Made by a program: the position numbers and the translations under genes | DNA from: an uncultured Lachnospiraceae bacterium | GTDB lineage: Bacteria > Bacillota > Clostridia > Lachnospirales > Lachnospiraceae | Assembly (NCBI GenBank): GCA_947174495.1 | Contig: CAMWJC010000017.1 | Span: 1-48,148, forward strand | Direction: 5' to 3' | Length of the DNA: 48,148 nt | Notes under the pieces: model-generated | The model's database searches: none | The model's input: the letters and a program-made list of their open reading frames with translations, nothing else | What the model was told of the DNA's origin: nothing | Part shown: in pieces, positions 17,140 through 25,232 of the stretch | Position numbering within the stretch: the stretch's first letter is position 1 | Layout of the letters: the number at the start of each line of letters is the position of its first letter

Positions 17140-17598
17140 ATGAAATTGGATGAGGATGCACAAAAAATAGAAGAGCTTCTTGCAGATGGCAGTGAGGACA
17201 AGCTTATGGAAGCCATGGAATGGCTTTCAAGAGAAAACAGCCGGCTTTTATCCGAAAGGACCCGTTTAAAACAGGAGGAATCCTTTTTTGACCAGAAAAT
17301 GGAGATTCTTAAAGGCGGATTTATACAACTCGAGGCGGACCGGAGAGAACTGGAAAAGAAACGACTTATGCTGGAAGCAGAACAAAAAGTGTACAAAGCT
17401 TCTGTGATGCAAAGCAAGGAAACGGATCTGGCGGAAATTTTGTTTCAAGGAGTAAAAAGTCCCCTTGCTCTAAAGAAACGTTATCGTGACTTGATTAAGA
17501 TTTTTCATCCGGATAATATAGCGGGAGATCATGAGATGGTACTGCGCATCAATAAAATTTATGAAGAATTAAAAAAAGAATATGATAAAAGGGCTTGA
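17140..17598 (+). CDS. Coiled-coil protein with a C-terminal J domain
   Basis: Residues 1-100 form a long Glu/Lys/Arg-rich coiled coil (about 28-95). Residues 105-150 are a J-domain core (LKKRYRDLIKIFHPDN) with the HPD triad at 123-125, which stimulates DnaK ATPase. The J domain is truncated at its helix I side and there is no G/F region or zinc centre, so this is a specialised co-chaperone rather than DnaJ. The ribosome binding site is weak (GGAG about 13 bases upstream). A terminator follows, so it ends the transcript with gerW and the membrane peptide. Confidence 0.8.
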   Translation: MKLDEDAQKIEELLADGSEDKLMEAMEWLSRENSRLLSERTRLKQEESFFDQKMEILKGGFIQLEADRRELEKKRLMLEAEQKVYKASVMQSKETDLAEILFQGVKSPLALKKRYRDLIKIFHPDNIAGDHEMVLRINKIYEELKKEYDKRA

Positions 17599-17618
17599 CA
17601 AAGCAACATGAAAAAACT

Positions 17619-17648
17619 AATGGCTCGCTTTGCGAGCCGTTCTTATGT
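17619..17648 (+). terminator. Intrinsic terminator after the J-domain gene
   Basis: A 10-base-pair stem (17619-17628 with 17632-17641, one G-U pair) with loop TTT and tail TCTTATGTT. Confidence 0.85.
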
Positions 17649-17651
17649 TAA

Positions 17652-17677
17652 AAAAGCTGACCGACAGGCCAGCTTTT
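17652..17677 (-). terminator. Intrinsic terminator of rpmB
   Basis: An 11-base-pair stem (17652-17662 with 17667-17677) that pairs fully only on the minus strand through a G-U pair, followed there by a T run. It lies 16 bases past the rpmB stop. Confidence 0.8.
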
Positions 17678-17693
17678 AATATGGACTTTGTTA

Positions 17694-17879
17694 TTATGCT
17701 CTTTCTACTTTTCCGGATTTCAAGCAGTTTGTACAAACATGCATTCTTTTGGAAGCTCCGTTTACCTTACATTTAACACTTCTAATGTTGGATTTCCAGA
17801 TCCTGTTCGATCTTCTATGAGAATGGCTTACATTGTTTCCGAAATGAACGCCTTTGCCACAAATATCACATTTAGCCAT
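17694..17879 (-). CDS. rpmB: 50S ribosomal protein L28, zinc-binding form
   Basis: L28 of the large ribosomal subunit, 61 residues. The N-terminus MAKCDICGKG and the C-terminal pair in HVCTNCLKSG give four cysteines (CxxC twice), which marks the C+ zinc-binding paralogue rather than the C- form used under zinc limitation. AGGAGGTG precedes the ATG. It is a single-gene unit pointing away from its plus-strand neighbours, with its own promoter and terminator. Confidence 0.97.
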   Translation of the reverse strand: MAKCDICGKGVHFGNNVSHSHRRSNRIWKSNIRSVKCKVNGASKRMHVCTNCLKSGKVERA

Positions 17880-17920
17880 GGGTGCACCTCCTAACGATCA
17901 ATAATATACACAACAGTTGT

Positions 17921-17949
17921 ATAATAGCAGAAATTGATTCAGAATGCAA
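17921..17949 (-). promoter_or_regulatory. Sigma-A promoter of rpmB
   Basis: On the minus strand TTGCAT (17949-17944), 17-base spacer, TATTAT (17926-17921). An 11-base imperfect palindrome ACAACAGTTGT (17910-17920) abuts the -10 box and could bind a regulator. Confidence 0.65.
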
Positions 17950-18000
17950 GCATAATTTTATTATGTAAAAAATATAGTTTCTTTTTTTTGATTTTACGGT

Positions 18001-18006
18001 TATAAT
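18001..18006 (+). promoter_or_regulatory. -10 box of the Asp23/FakA operon
   Basis: A perfect TATAAT lies 35 bases before the Asp23 start codon. The -35 position is T-rich (TTTCTT) and poor, so the promoter may need an activator or use AT-rich upstream contacts. Confidence 0.55.
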
Positions 18007-18041
18007 ACTTTATATATGTTCAAAATATAAGGAGGCAGCCT

Positions 18042-18416
18042 ATGAAAAATTCTTCCATGAAGGAAACTTCTATGAATACTCATATGGGGAATATTACAAT
18101 TGATAATGAGGTCATTGCCCAATATGCTGGCAGTGTTGCCATGGAATGCTTCGGCGTTGTGGGAATGGCGGGAATCAATGTGAAAGACGGGCTGGTCAAG
18201 CTGCTTAAGATGGACAGTATGACCAGAGGTATCAATGTTTCAATAACCAAAAACAAGCTGACGCTGAATTTTCATGTTATATTGGCGTATGGCGTAAGCA
18301 TCCTTGCTGTTTCGGATAATCTGATCAGTAATGTTAAATACAAGGTAGAGGAATTCACAGGAATTGAAGTAGCAAAAATAAACATCTTTGTAGAAGGTGT
18401 TCGAGTGATTGATTAA
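18042..18416 (+). CDS. Asp23/Gls24 family protein
   Basis: Homologue of YloU/Asp23, small proteins linked to the envelope in Gram-positive bacteria. The family core is present: MGNITIDNEVIAQYAGSVAMECFGVVGMAG, then LTLNFHVILAYGVSI and IEVAKINIFVEGVRV. There is no membrane anchor. An AAGGAGG site sits before the ATG. As in Bacillus (yloU-yloV), it precedes the fakA-type gene by 12 bases. Confidence 0.9.
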   Translation: MKNSSMKETSMNTHMGNITIDNEVIAQYAGSVAMECFGVVGMAGINVKDGLVKLLKMDSMTRGINVSITKNKLTLNFHVILAYGVSILAVSDNLISNVKYKVEEFTGIEVAKINIFVEGVRVID

Positions 18417-18428
18417 GGAGGATTTGCT

Positions 18429-20090
18429 GTGACTAATACAATCGACGCTAAGATCCTTGCAAAGATGTTCTTAGCAGGAGCCCAAAATTTGGAATCCAAA
18501 AAAGAGTGGATTAACGATTTAAATGTTTTCCCTGTTCCTGACGGAGATACGGGAACTAATATGACCCTGACGATCATGTCGGCAGCCAAAGAGGTGGCTG
18601 CAATGGAGAATCCCGATATGATGTCTTTGTGTAAGGCCATTTCATCCGGGTCTCTTCGCGGTGCAAGAGGAAATTCCGGTGTTATCTTATCTCAGTTATT
18701 CCGTGGTTTTACCAAATCTATCCGTGAGAAGGACGAGCTGGATATTCCGATATTTGCAGATGCATTTGAAAAGGCAGTGGAAACGGCATATAAAGCAGTT
18801 ATGAAGCCCAAAGAGGGAACGATTTTAACTGTTGCTAAAGGGGCAAGTGTTAAGGCAAGAGAGCTTTCGAATGAAGGCTGTAGTGATTTGGCTGTCTTTT
18901 TCGAAAAAGTAATTGAATATGCGGATGAAGTACTTTTAAAGACGCCCGATATGCTCCCCGTTTTGAAACAAGCAGGAGTTGTGGATTCCGGCGGGCAGGG
19001 ACTTATGCAGGTGCTTAAAGGCGCTTATGATGCATTCATGGGAAAAGAGATTGATTTTTCTGTGAAGGAAGAGGTAAAAAGCCCAGCTCCGGCATCCAAT
19101 GCGGGAATTAAGCAGGAAGCAGATATTAAATTTGGCTATTGCACGGAATTTATTATTATGCTCAGCAGAAATTTCAATATTAAGAATGAGATGGATTTTA
19201 AAGATTATCTTGAATCTATCGGTGATTCCATTGTGGTGGTTGCGGATGATGACGTGGTCAAGGTACATGTACATACCAATGACCCGGGACTTGCAATTCA
19301 GAAGGCATTGAAGTATGGTGCATTATCCAATTTAAAAATTGACAACATGCGTCTTGAGCATCAGGAAAAGCTGTTCAAAGAAAACGGCGGAGCAGCTTTG
19401 GAAAAGCAGGAAGAGGTACAAATGCCTCATAAGGAAACCGGATTTATTGCCGTTTCTGTAGGAGAAGGCATTAATGAAATCTTCACGGGGTTAGGAGTTG
19501 ACTATATTATTGAGGGCGGTCAGACTATGAATCCCAGTACGGAAGATATGTTAAATGCCATTGAAAAGGTAAATGCAGATAATGTCTTTATTCTTCCGAA
19601 TAACAAAAATATTATTCTTGCGGCAAATCAGGCGCAGATGATGGTTGAGAATAAAAATATTGTGGTAATTCCTACTAAAACAGTTCCACAGGGAATTACA
19701 GCAGTCATTAATTATGTTCCAGACCTTTCCGTGGATGAAAATGCCGAAAATATGAAAAATGAGATTGGCAGTGTAAAGACAGGTCAGGTTACTTATGCAG
19801 TGAGAGATACCGTGATTGAAGATAAAGAGATCAAACAGGGCGACTACATGGGAATCGGTGACGAAGGAATCCTTTCTGTTGGAAGTAAGGTTGAGGATGT
19901 GACCTTTGAGATGGTTTCCGAGATGATGAATGATGATCTGGAGCTGATCAGTATTTATTATGGTCAAGAGGTATCAGAGGAGGACGCAGAAGCGTTGAAA
20001 GCCCGGGTAGAAGAAAGCTTTTCGGGATGCGATGTTGAACTTCAGTACGGTGGGCAGCCGATTTACTATTATATTGTTTCGGCCGAGTAG
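18429..20090 (+). CDS. fakA: DAK2-domain fatty acid kinase, ATP-binding subunit FakA (YloV)
   Basis: Phosphorylates fatty acids presented by a FakB (DegV-family) protein so that they can enter phospholipid synthesis. The N-terminal DhaL-like kinase domain carries the magnesium-binding motif FPVPDGDTGTNMT (34-46) and the SLRGARGNSGVILSQ block. The middle domain and the C-terminal DegV-like domain (KETGFIAVSVGEGI onwards) complete the normal 553 residues. The start is GTG, 8 bases after AGGAGG. A DegV-family gene lies 2.2 kb downstream past recG. Confidence 0.88.
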   Translation: MTNTIDAKILAKMFLAGAQNLESKKEWINDLNVFPVPDGDTGTNMTLTIMSAAKEVAAMENPDMMSLCKAISSGSLRGARGNSGVILSQLFRGFTKSIREKDELDIPIFADAFEKAVETAYKAVMKPKEGTILTVAKGASVKARELSNEGCSDLAVFFEKVIEYADEVLLKTPDMLPVLKQAGVVDSGGQGLMQVLKGAYDAFMGKEIDFSVKEEVKSPAPASNAGIKQEADIKFGYCTEFIIMLSRNFNIKNEMDFKDYLESIGDSIVVVADDDVVKVHVHTNDPGLAIQKALKYGALSNLKIDNMRLEHQEKLFKENGGAALEKQEEVQMPHKETGFIAVSVGEGINEIFTGLGVDYIIEGGQTMNPSTEDMLNAIEKVNADNVFILPNNKNIILAANQAQMMVENKNIVVIPTKTVPQGITAVINYVPDLSVDENAENMKNEIGSVKTGQVTYAVRDTVIEDKEIKQGDYMGIGDEGILSVGSKVEDVTFEMVSEMMNDDLELISIYYGQEVSEEDAEALKARVEESFSGCDVELQYGGQPIYYYIVSAE

Positions 20091-20148
20091 ATAGAGCTGG
20101 CTCGGCAGTTAATTCTGGCAATTAATACGATTACAGCAATTTCCTATT

Positions 20149-20178
20149 GCAAAAAGGACGGGATACCGTCCTTTTTGC
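20149..20178 (+). terminator. Strong hairpin between fakA and recG
   Basis: A perfect 13-base-pair stem (20149-20161 with 20166-20178) with loop GATA. The 3' arm includes five T, so it is likely an intrinsic terminator for the Asp23/FakA unit or a processing site with partial read-through into recG. Confidence 0.75.
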
Positions 20179-20232
20179 GTGATACGAAATGTAGATAAGA
20201 ATTCTACTTGTTCCGGTTTTGGAGGTTATTTG

Positions 20233-22293
20233 ATGAAACATTTGGAAGACATAACAACGCTCAAGGGAATTGGTGAAAAAACTGCAGGTTTATTTCACCG
20301 ACTGGGGATTTACACAATAGATGACCTTCTAAATTTTTATCCAAGGGATTATCAAAGTTATAAAGCTCCCATAAAGCTTTCGGAAGCGGTAGATGGGGAA
20401 ATGGTAACGGTAGAACTGGGAATCTTTGATTCCTTCAAATGGAAAAAAACAAGAACCATGACCATCGGAACGGGACAGGCAAGCGATGGAACCAATCGGG
20501 TTTCTATTGTCTATTTTAATATGCCGTATTTAAAAGGAAAGCTGATAAAAGGCAGCCGCTTTTTGTTTCATGGGAAGGTCCGATCAGAAGATGGTAAGTA
20601 CTATATGGATCAGCCGAAGCTGTTTACATATGATGAATATAATCAATTGATGGGACAGCTTTGGCCTTGCTATCCGCTAACCAGAGGACTTACTAATAAT
20701 GCAGTAATGAAGGCGGCAGGCCGTGCTCTGGAAGATTATGAGGAAGCAGAATATCTACCAGAAGATATTATAAGAGAATATGGGCTGATTCCGCTAAAGG
20801 AGGCAAAGCGGTTGATCCATTTTCCCAAGGATTGGGAGGCGCTGATCGAAGCAAGAAAACGGCTTGTTTTTGATGAATTTTTCCAATTCCTTATTTCCAT
20901 ACGGAAGATGAAGGAATATAACAAAGAATTGGATACGGATTATGCCATGATAGAAACAGCGTGGCCGGGACGTCTTATAGAACAGCTTCCGTATAAACTG
21001 ACCGGAGCGCAAAGCAGAGTCTGGAATGAAATTCGGCAGGATCTGACAAGTGGTAAATGTATGAACCGTTTGGTGCAGGGAGATGTGGGATCGGGAAAAA
21101 CGATTCTTGCTTTTTTGTCCTTGCTTATGACTGTGACAAACGGTTATCAAGGGGCGATGATGGCACCTACGGAAATTCTGGCCACGCAGCATTTTGAACA
21201 GCTTGTCTCCATGACTAAAAAGTATGATCTGCCTTTTTGCCCGGTATTGCTGACCGGTTCTTTGGGAGCCGGAGCAAAAAGGGAGGTATATCAGCAGATC
21301 GAAAGCGGAGAGGTGAATGTGGTCATTGGAACCCATGCATTGATTCAGGAAAAGGTTCGCTATGCAAAGCTGGGGCTGGTAATCACGGATGAACAGCATC
21401 GTTTCGGCGTACGTCAACGGGAAGTTTTGAACGAAAAAGGAGGACGGACCCATGTACTTGTTATGAGTGCAACGCCGATTCCACGGACGCTGGCAATCAT
21501 TCTTTATGGTGATCTGCATTTATCGGTAGTGGATGAACGACCGGCAGAGAGACTTCCTGTCAAAAACTGTGTGGTTGGAACATCCTATCGGAATACTGCC
21601 TACAAGTTTATTACAGAGCAGGTAAAAAGCGGCAGACAGGTTTATGTGATCTGCCCCATGGTTGAGGCAGGGGATGAGGAAACAGAAGGTCTTGAAAATG
21701 TTGTAGATTATGGAGAAAAGTTGAAAAGCATTCTACCAAAGGAAATATGTGTAGAAATTCTTCATGGAAAAATGAAGCCTGCTGATAAAAAGAGAATCAT
21801 GGATGCTTTTCAGGAGGGACATATTCATGTGTTGGTGTCTACCACCGTTATTGAGGTAGGAATTAACGTTCCAAATGCAACGGTGATGATGATTGAAAAT
21901 GCAGAAAGGTTCGGCCTTGCACAGCTTCATCAGCTTCGTGGTAGAATCGGAAGAGGAAAGGAACAGTCCTATTGCATTTTTATAAACGGTTCCGAAAAGG
22001 AGACTTCCATGGAACGGCTTTCTGTGTTAAACAAGTCCAATGATGGTTTTTTTATTGCCGAGGAGGATTTAAAGCTGCGCGGGCCGGGAGATTTGTTCGG
22101 AATTCGTCAAAGCGGCGCTATGGAGTTTAAAATTGCCGATATTTATCAGGATTCGGAGCTTTTAAAAAGAGTCAGTATGACCGTAGACCGGCTTTTGTTT
22201 GAAGACCCTGGATTACAGTCTGATAAGCATGCGGCGCTTAAGGATTATCTGGAAGAAAATGCCGGAAATTTTGTTGACTTTAGGTCAATCTGA
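20233..22293 (+). CDS. recG: ATP-dependent DNA helicase RecG
   Basis: Monomeric helicase that remodels stalled replication forks and Holliday junctions. In order: N-terminal helical part with GIGEKTAGLFHRLGI, wedge OB-fold (about 45-150), Walker A GDVGSGKT (283-290), DEQH box (386-389), helicase C domain with the STTVIEVGINVPNAT motif and GRIGRG. I choose the ATG after GGAGG; the 18 codons before it are open but run into the terminator. At 686 residues, the length is as expected. In Bacillus recG is also near yloV. Confidence 0.95.
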   Translation: MKHLEDITTLKGIGEKTAGLFHRLGIYTIDDLLNFYPRDYQSYKAPIKLSEAVDGEMVTVELGIFDSFKWKKTRTMTIGTGQASDGTNRVSIVYFNMPYLKGKLIKGSRFLFHGKVRSEDGKYYMDQPKLFTYDEYNQLMGQLWPCYPLTRGLTNNAVMKAAGRALEDYEEAEYLPEDIIREYGLIPLKEAKRLIHFPKDWEALIEARKRLVFDEFFQFLISIRKMKEYNKELDTDYAMIETAWPGRLIEQLPYKLTGAQSRVWNEIRQDLTSGKCMNRLVQGDVGSGKTILAFLSLLMTVTNGYQGAMMAPTEILATQHFEQLVSMTKKYDLPFCPVLLTGSLGAGAKREVYQQIESGEVNVVIGTHALIQEKVRYAKLGLVITDEQHRFGVRQREVLNEKGGRTHVLVMSATPIPRTLAIILYGDLHLSVVDERPAERLPVKNCVVGTSYRNTAYKFITEQVKSGRQVYVICPMVEAGDEETEGLENVVDYGEKLKSILPKEICVEILHGKMKPADKKRIMDAFQEGHIHVLVSTTVIEVGINVPNATVMMIENAERFGLAQLHQLRGRIGRGKEQSYCIFINGSEKETSMERLSVLNKSNDGFFIAEEDLKLRGPGDLFGIRQSGAMEFKIADIYQDSELLKRVSMTVDRLLFEDPGLQSDKHAALKDYLEENAGNFVDFRSI

Positions 22294-22337
22294 CAGTAAG
22301 ATATAAACGTTGAAGGAAGAAAAGGCAGGATACAAAA

Positions 22338-23204
22338 TTGGATAAGAAAATTGCAATTGTTACAGATTCAAATAGCGGGATTACACAGGCACAGGGGAAG
22401 GAGTATGGAATTCATATTCTTCCCATGCCCTTTATGATCAATGAAGAAACATTTTATGAAGATATTACTTTAAGTCAGTCGGAATTCTATGAAAAGCTGG
22501 AAAGCGGCGTGAATGTGGTAACCAGTCAGCCGTCTCCGGAGTCCGTGTTAGAATTATGGGACAAGCTTCTGACCGAGTATGATGAGATTGTTCATATTCC
22601 CATGAGCAGCGGACTTTCCGGGTCTTGTCAAAGCGCAATCATGCTTTCTGAGGATTACGAAGGAAAGGTACAGGTTGTTAACAATCAAAGGATTTCCGTT
22701 ACTCAAAGGCAGTCCGCCTTAGATGCCAAAATGCTGGCAGAAAGAGGAATGGATGCGGCGCAGATTAAAGATTTTCTGGAAAAGGATAAATTCAATTCCA
22801 GTATTTATATTATGCTGGATACCTTATATTATTTAAAAAAGGGCGGCCGGATCACACCGGCGGCAGCGGCAATTGGAACCATGCTGCGGTTAAAACCGGT
22901 TCTTCAGATTCAGGGAGAAAAGCTGGATGCCTTTGCAAAAGCAAGAACGGCAAATCAGGGTAAATCCATTATGGTAACGGCAATCCGAAATGATATGGAA
23001 ACCCGCTTCGGAGGGGCTAGTGCAGATAATATCTGGCTGGAAATTGCTTATACCAAAAATATGGAAACAGCAAAACAGTTTATGGAAGAATTAAAAGAAG
23101 AGTTTCCGGGATTTGATATCATCTATAATCCACTTTCTTTAAGTGTAGCATGCCATATCGGACCGGGGGCACTGGCGGTTGCATGTTGTAAAAAGATAAA
23201 ATAG
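22338..23204 (+). CDS. DegV family fatty-acid-binding protein (FakB-like)
   Basis: Lipid-binding protein that hands a fatty acid to FakA. The family motifs are present: IVTDSNSGI at 7-15, the TSQPSPE stretch near 62-68 and the ligand-carboxylate site MSSGLSGS at 89-96, plus LYYLKKGGRI. It has 288 residues and no signal, consistent with cytoplasm. The start is TTG, supported by CAGGA 7 bases upstream and by the start of homology (KKIAIVTDSNSG). Likely cotranscribed with recG (44-base gap) and the topoisomerase gene. Confidence 0.88.
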   Translation: MDKKIAIVTDSNSGITQAQGKEYGIHILPMPFMINEETFYEDITLSQSEFYEKLESGVNVVTSQPSPESVLELWDKLLTEYDEIVHIPMSSGLSGSCQSAIMLSEDYEGKVQVVNNQRISVTQRQSALDAKMLAERGMDAAQIKDFLEKDKFNSSIYIMLDTLYYLKKGGRITPAAAAIGTMLRLKPVLQIQGEKLDAFAKARTANQGKSIMVTAIRNDMETRFGGASADNIWLEIAYTKNMETAKQFMEELKEEFPGFDIIYNPLSLSVACHIGPGALAVACCKKIK

Positions 23205-23228
23205 TCGATAACAGAAAGAGGTTATGCA

Positions 23229-25148
23229 ATGGCAAAAGAAGTTTATGATGCGTCCAGCATCACGGTCTTAGAAGGGCTAGAGGCAGTAAGAAGAAGACCA
23301 GGTATGTACATCGGAAGCGTCTCCACCAAGGGTCTCAACCATTTGATCTATGAAATTGTAGATAATGCGGTGGATGAGCATCTTGCAGGCTACTGTGATA
23401 GGATTTGTGTGACGTTGGAGGCGGACGGTTCCGCAACAGTGGAGGATAACGGACGTGGAATTCCAGTGGGAATGCATGAAAAAGGAATCAGTGCAGAACG
23501 ATTGGTTTTCACAACGCTTCATGCTGGAGGTAAATTTGATGACTCGGCTTATAAGACCAGCGGCGGTCTTCACGGAGTGGGGTCCTCTGTAGTTAACGCA
23601 TTATCTACTTATTTGACTGTAAGAGTCAAGAACGGTGGAAATATTTATGAGGATCGCTATGAGAGGGGTACGCCCACGGTAGAATTGATTGATGGTCTGC
23701 TTCCGGTAGTGGGTAGAGCAAAGGGAAGCGGAACCTGTGTAAATTTTTTGCCAGATGATACCATTTTTGATAAAACCCGCTTTAAAGAGGATGAGATCAA
23801 AAGCCGGATGCATGAAACGGCTTATCTGAATCCTCAGCTTACCATTGTCTTTGAGGATAAGCGTAAAGAGGAGACGGAACATATAGAATATCATGAACCG
23901 GATGGACTGGTCGGATTTATAAAGGATCTGAATAAATCTACAGAAAGCATCTGCGATGTGATCTACTTTAAAGGCGAGAGCGAGGGAATTTCCGTTGAGG
24001 GAGCTTTCCAGTACATCAACGAATTTCATGAAAATGTTTTGGGATTCTGCAACAACATCTATAATGCGGAGGGCGGAACCCATTTGACAGGTTTTAAAAC
24101 TGCATTTACTAACATTATCAATACCTACGCAAGAGAGTTAAATATTTTAAAGGAAAAGGATGCAAACTTTACCGGTGCGGATGTGCGAAACGGTATGACC
24201 GCAGTTATTTCGATTAAGCACCCGGATCCGCGGTTTGAGGGACAGACCAAGACAAAGCTGGACAATCAGGATGCGGCAAAGGTCGTGTCCAAGATTACCG
24301 GAGATGAATTAGTCCGTTATTTTGACCGGAATCTGGATACCTTGAAGAATGTGATTGGTTGTGCGGAAAAAGCTGCTAAAATCAGGAAAACCGAAGAAAA
24401 AGCTAAAACCAATATGTTGACAAAACAAAAGTTTTCCTTTGATTCTAACGGAAAACTGGCAAATTGTGAGTCTAGAGATGCTTCCAAATGTGAAATATTT
24501 ATTGTGGAGGGAGATTCTGCGGGAGGCAGTGCAAAAACCGCAAGGAATCGTGCTTATCAGGCGATTCTGCCCATCAGGGGTAAAATTCTGAATGTGGAAA
24601 AGGCAAGTATTGATAAGGTTCTTGCTAATGCAGAGATTAAAACAATGATCAATGCATTTGGATGCGGCTTTTCAGAAGGTTACGGTAACGATTTTGATAT
24701 TACAAAGCTGCGGTATGATAAGATCATTATTATGGCCGATGCGGATGTGGACGGAGCTCATATTTCCAATCTGCTTCTTACGCTTTTTTATCGTTTTATG
24801 CCAGAGCTTATTTATGAGGGACATATTTATATTGCAATGCCTCCGCTTTATAAGGCAATGCCGAGCAAAGGAGCAGAGGAATATCTGTATGATGACAAGG
24901 CACTGGAACGATATCGTAAAAAGCATAAAGGGCCGTTCACACTGCAGAGATATAAAGGTCTGGGAGAGATGGATGCCCAGCAATTATGGGATACCACTTT
25001 AAATCCGGAGACCAGAATTTTAAAGCTGGTGGAAATTGAGGATGCCCGTATGGCTTCTGAAGTAACGGAAATGCTGATGGGAACAGAAGTTCCTCCCCGA
25101 AAAGCATTTATCTATGAGCATGCAACGGATGCGGAACTGGATATTTAA
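23229..25148 (+). CDS. parE: Type II DNA topoisomerase, ATPase subunit (ParE/GyrB family)
   Basis: ATPase and TOPRIM subunit of topoisomerase IV or gyrase. RRRPGMYIGS is at 21-30, the GHKL ATP site includes E42 and N46, the EDNGRGIP motif lies at 72-79, and the TOPRIM signatures are EGDSAGGSA and DADVDGAH. Its 639 residues match either family. I assign ParE because the partner A subunit has no recognisable GyrA box and the pair lies away from dnaA or recF type genes, but a second gyrase-like pair cannot be excluded. AGAGG is 8 bases before the ATG. Confidence 0.85.
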   Translation: MAKEVYDASSITVLEGLEAVRRRPGMYIGSVSTKGLNHLIYEIVDNAVDEHLAGYCDRICVTLEADGSATVEDNGRGIPVGMHEKGISAERLVFTTLHAGGKFDDSAYKTSGGLHGVGSSVVNALSTYLTVRVKNGGNIYEDRYERGTPTVELIDGLLPVVGRAKGSGTCVNFLPDDTIFDKTRFKEDEIKSRMHETAYLNPQLTIVFEDKRKEETEHIEYHEPDGLVGFIKDLNKSTESICDVIYFKGESEGISVEGAFQYINEFHENVLGFCNNIYNAEGGTHLTGFKTAFTNIINTYARELNILKEKDANFTGADVRNGMTAVISIKHPDPRFEGQTKTKLDNQDAAKVVSKITGDELVRYFDRNLDTLKNVIGCAEKAAKIRKTEEKAKTNMLTKQKFSFDSNGKLANCESRDASKCEIFIVEGDSAGGSAKTARNRAYQAILPIRGKILNVEKASIDKVLANAEIKTMINAFGCGFSEGYGNDFDITKLRYDKIIIMADADVDGAHISNLLLTLFYRFMPELIYEGHIYIAMPPLYKAMPSKGAEEYLYDDKALERYRKKHKGPFTLQRYKGLGEMDAQQLWDTTLNPETRILKLVEIEDARMASEVTEMLMGTEVPPRKAFIYEHATDAELDI

Positions 25149-25232
25149 TATGAAATCACGGCGGACGCCTTTAAGAGGAATGCCGCTATGGCTGCGGTTT
25201 CTAAGCCGCAGGCAGAAAGGATAGAATGATAA

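Noticed and set aside
20179-20232. An earlier start for RecG
   Set aside because: It follows the hairpin terminator directly and has no ribosome binding site. The ATG after GGAGG matches the family start.
20794-21519. A 241-codon open frame on the minus strand
   Set aside because: It lies wholly inside recG, has no ribosome binding site or recognised motif, and the plus-strand gene explains the sequence.
25149-25232. GC-rich hairpin in the gap between the topoisomerase subunit genes as a terminator
   Set aside because: The CTGCGG/CCGCAG stem is only 6 base pairs with no T run, and the genes are likely one operon.
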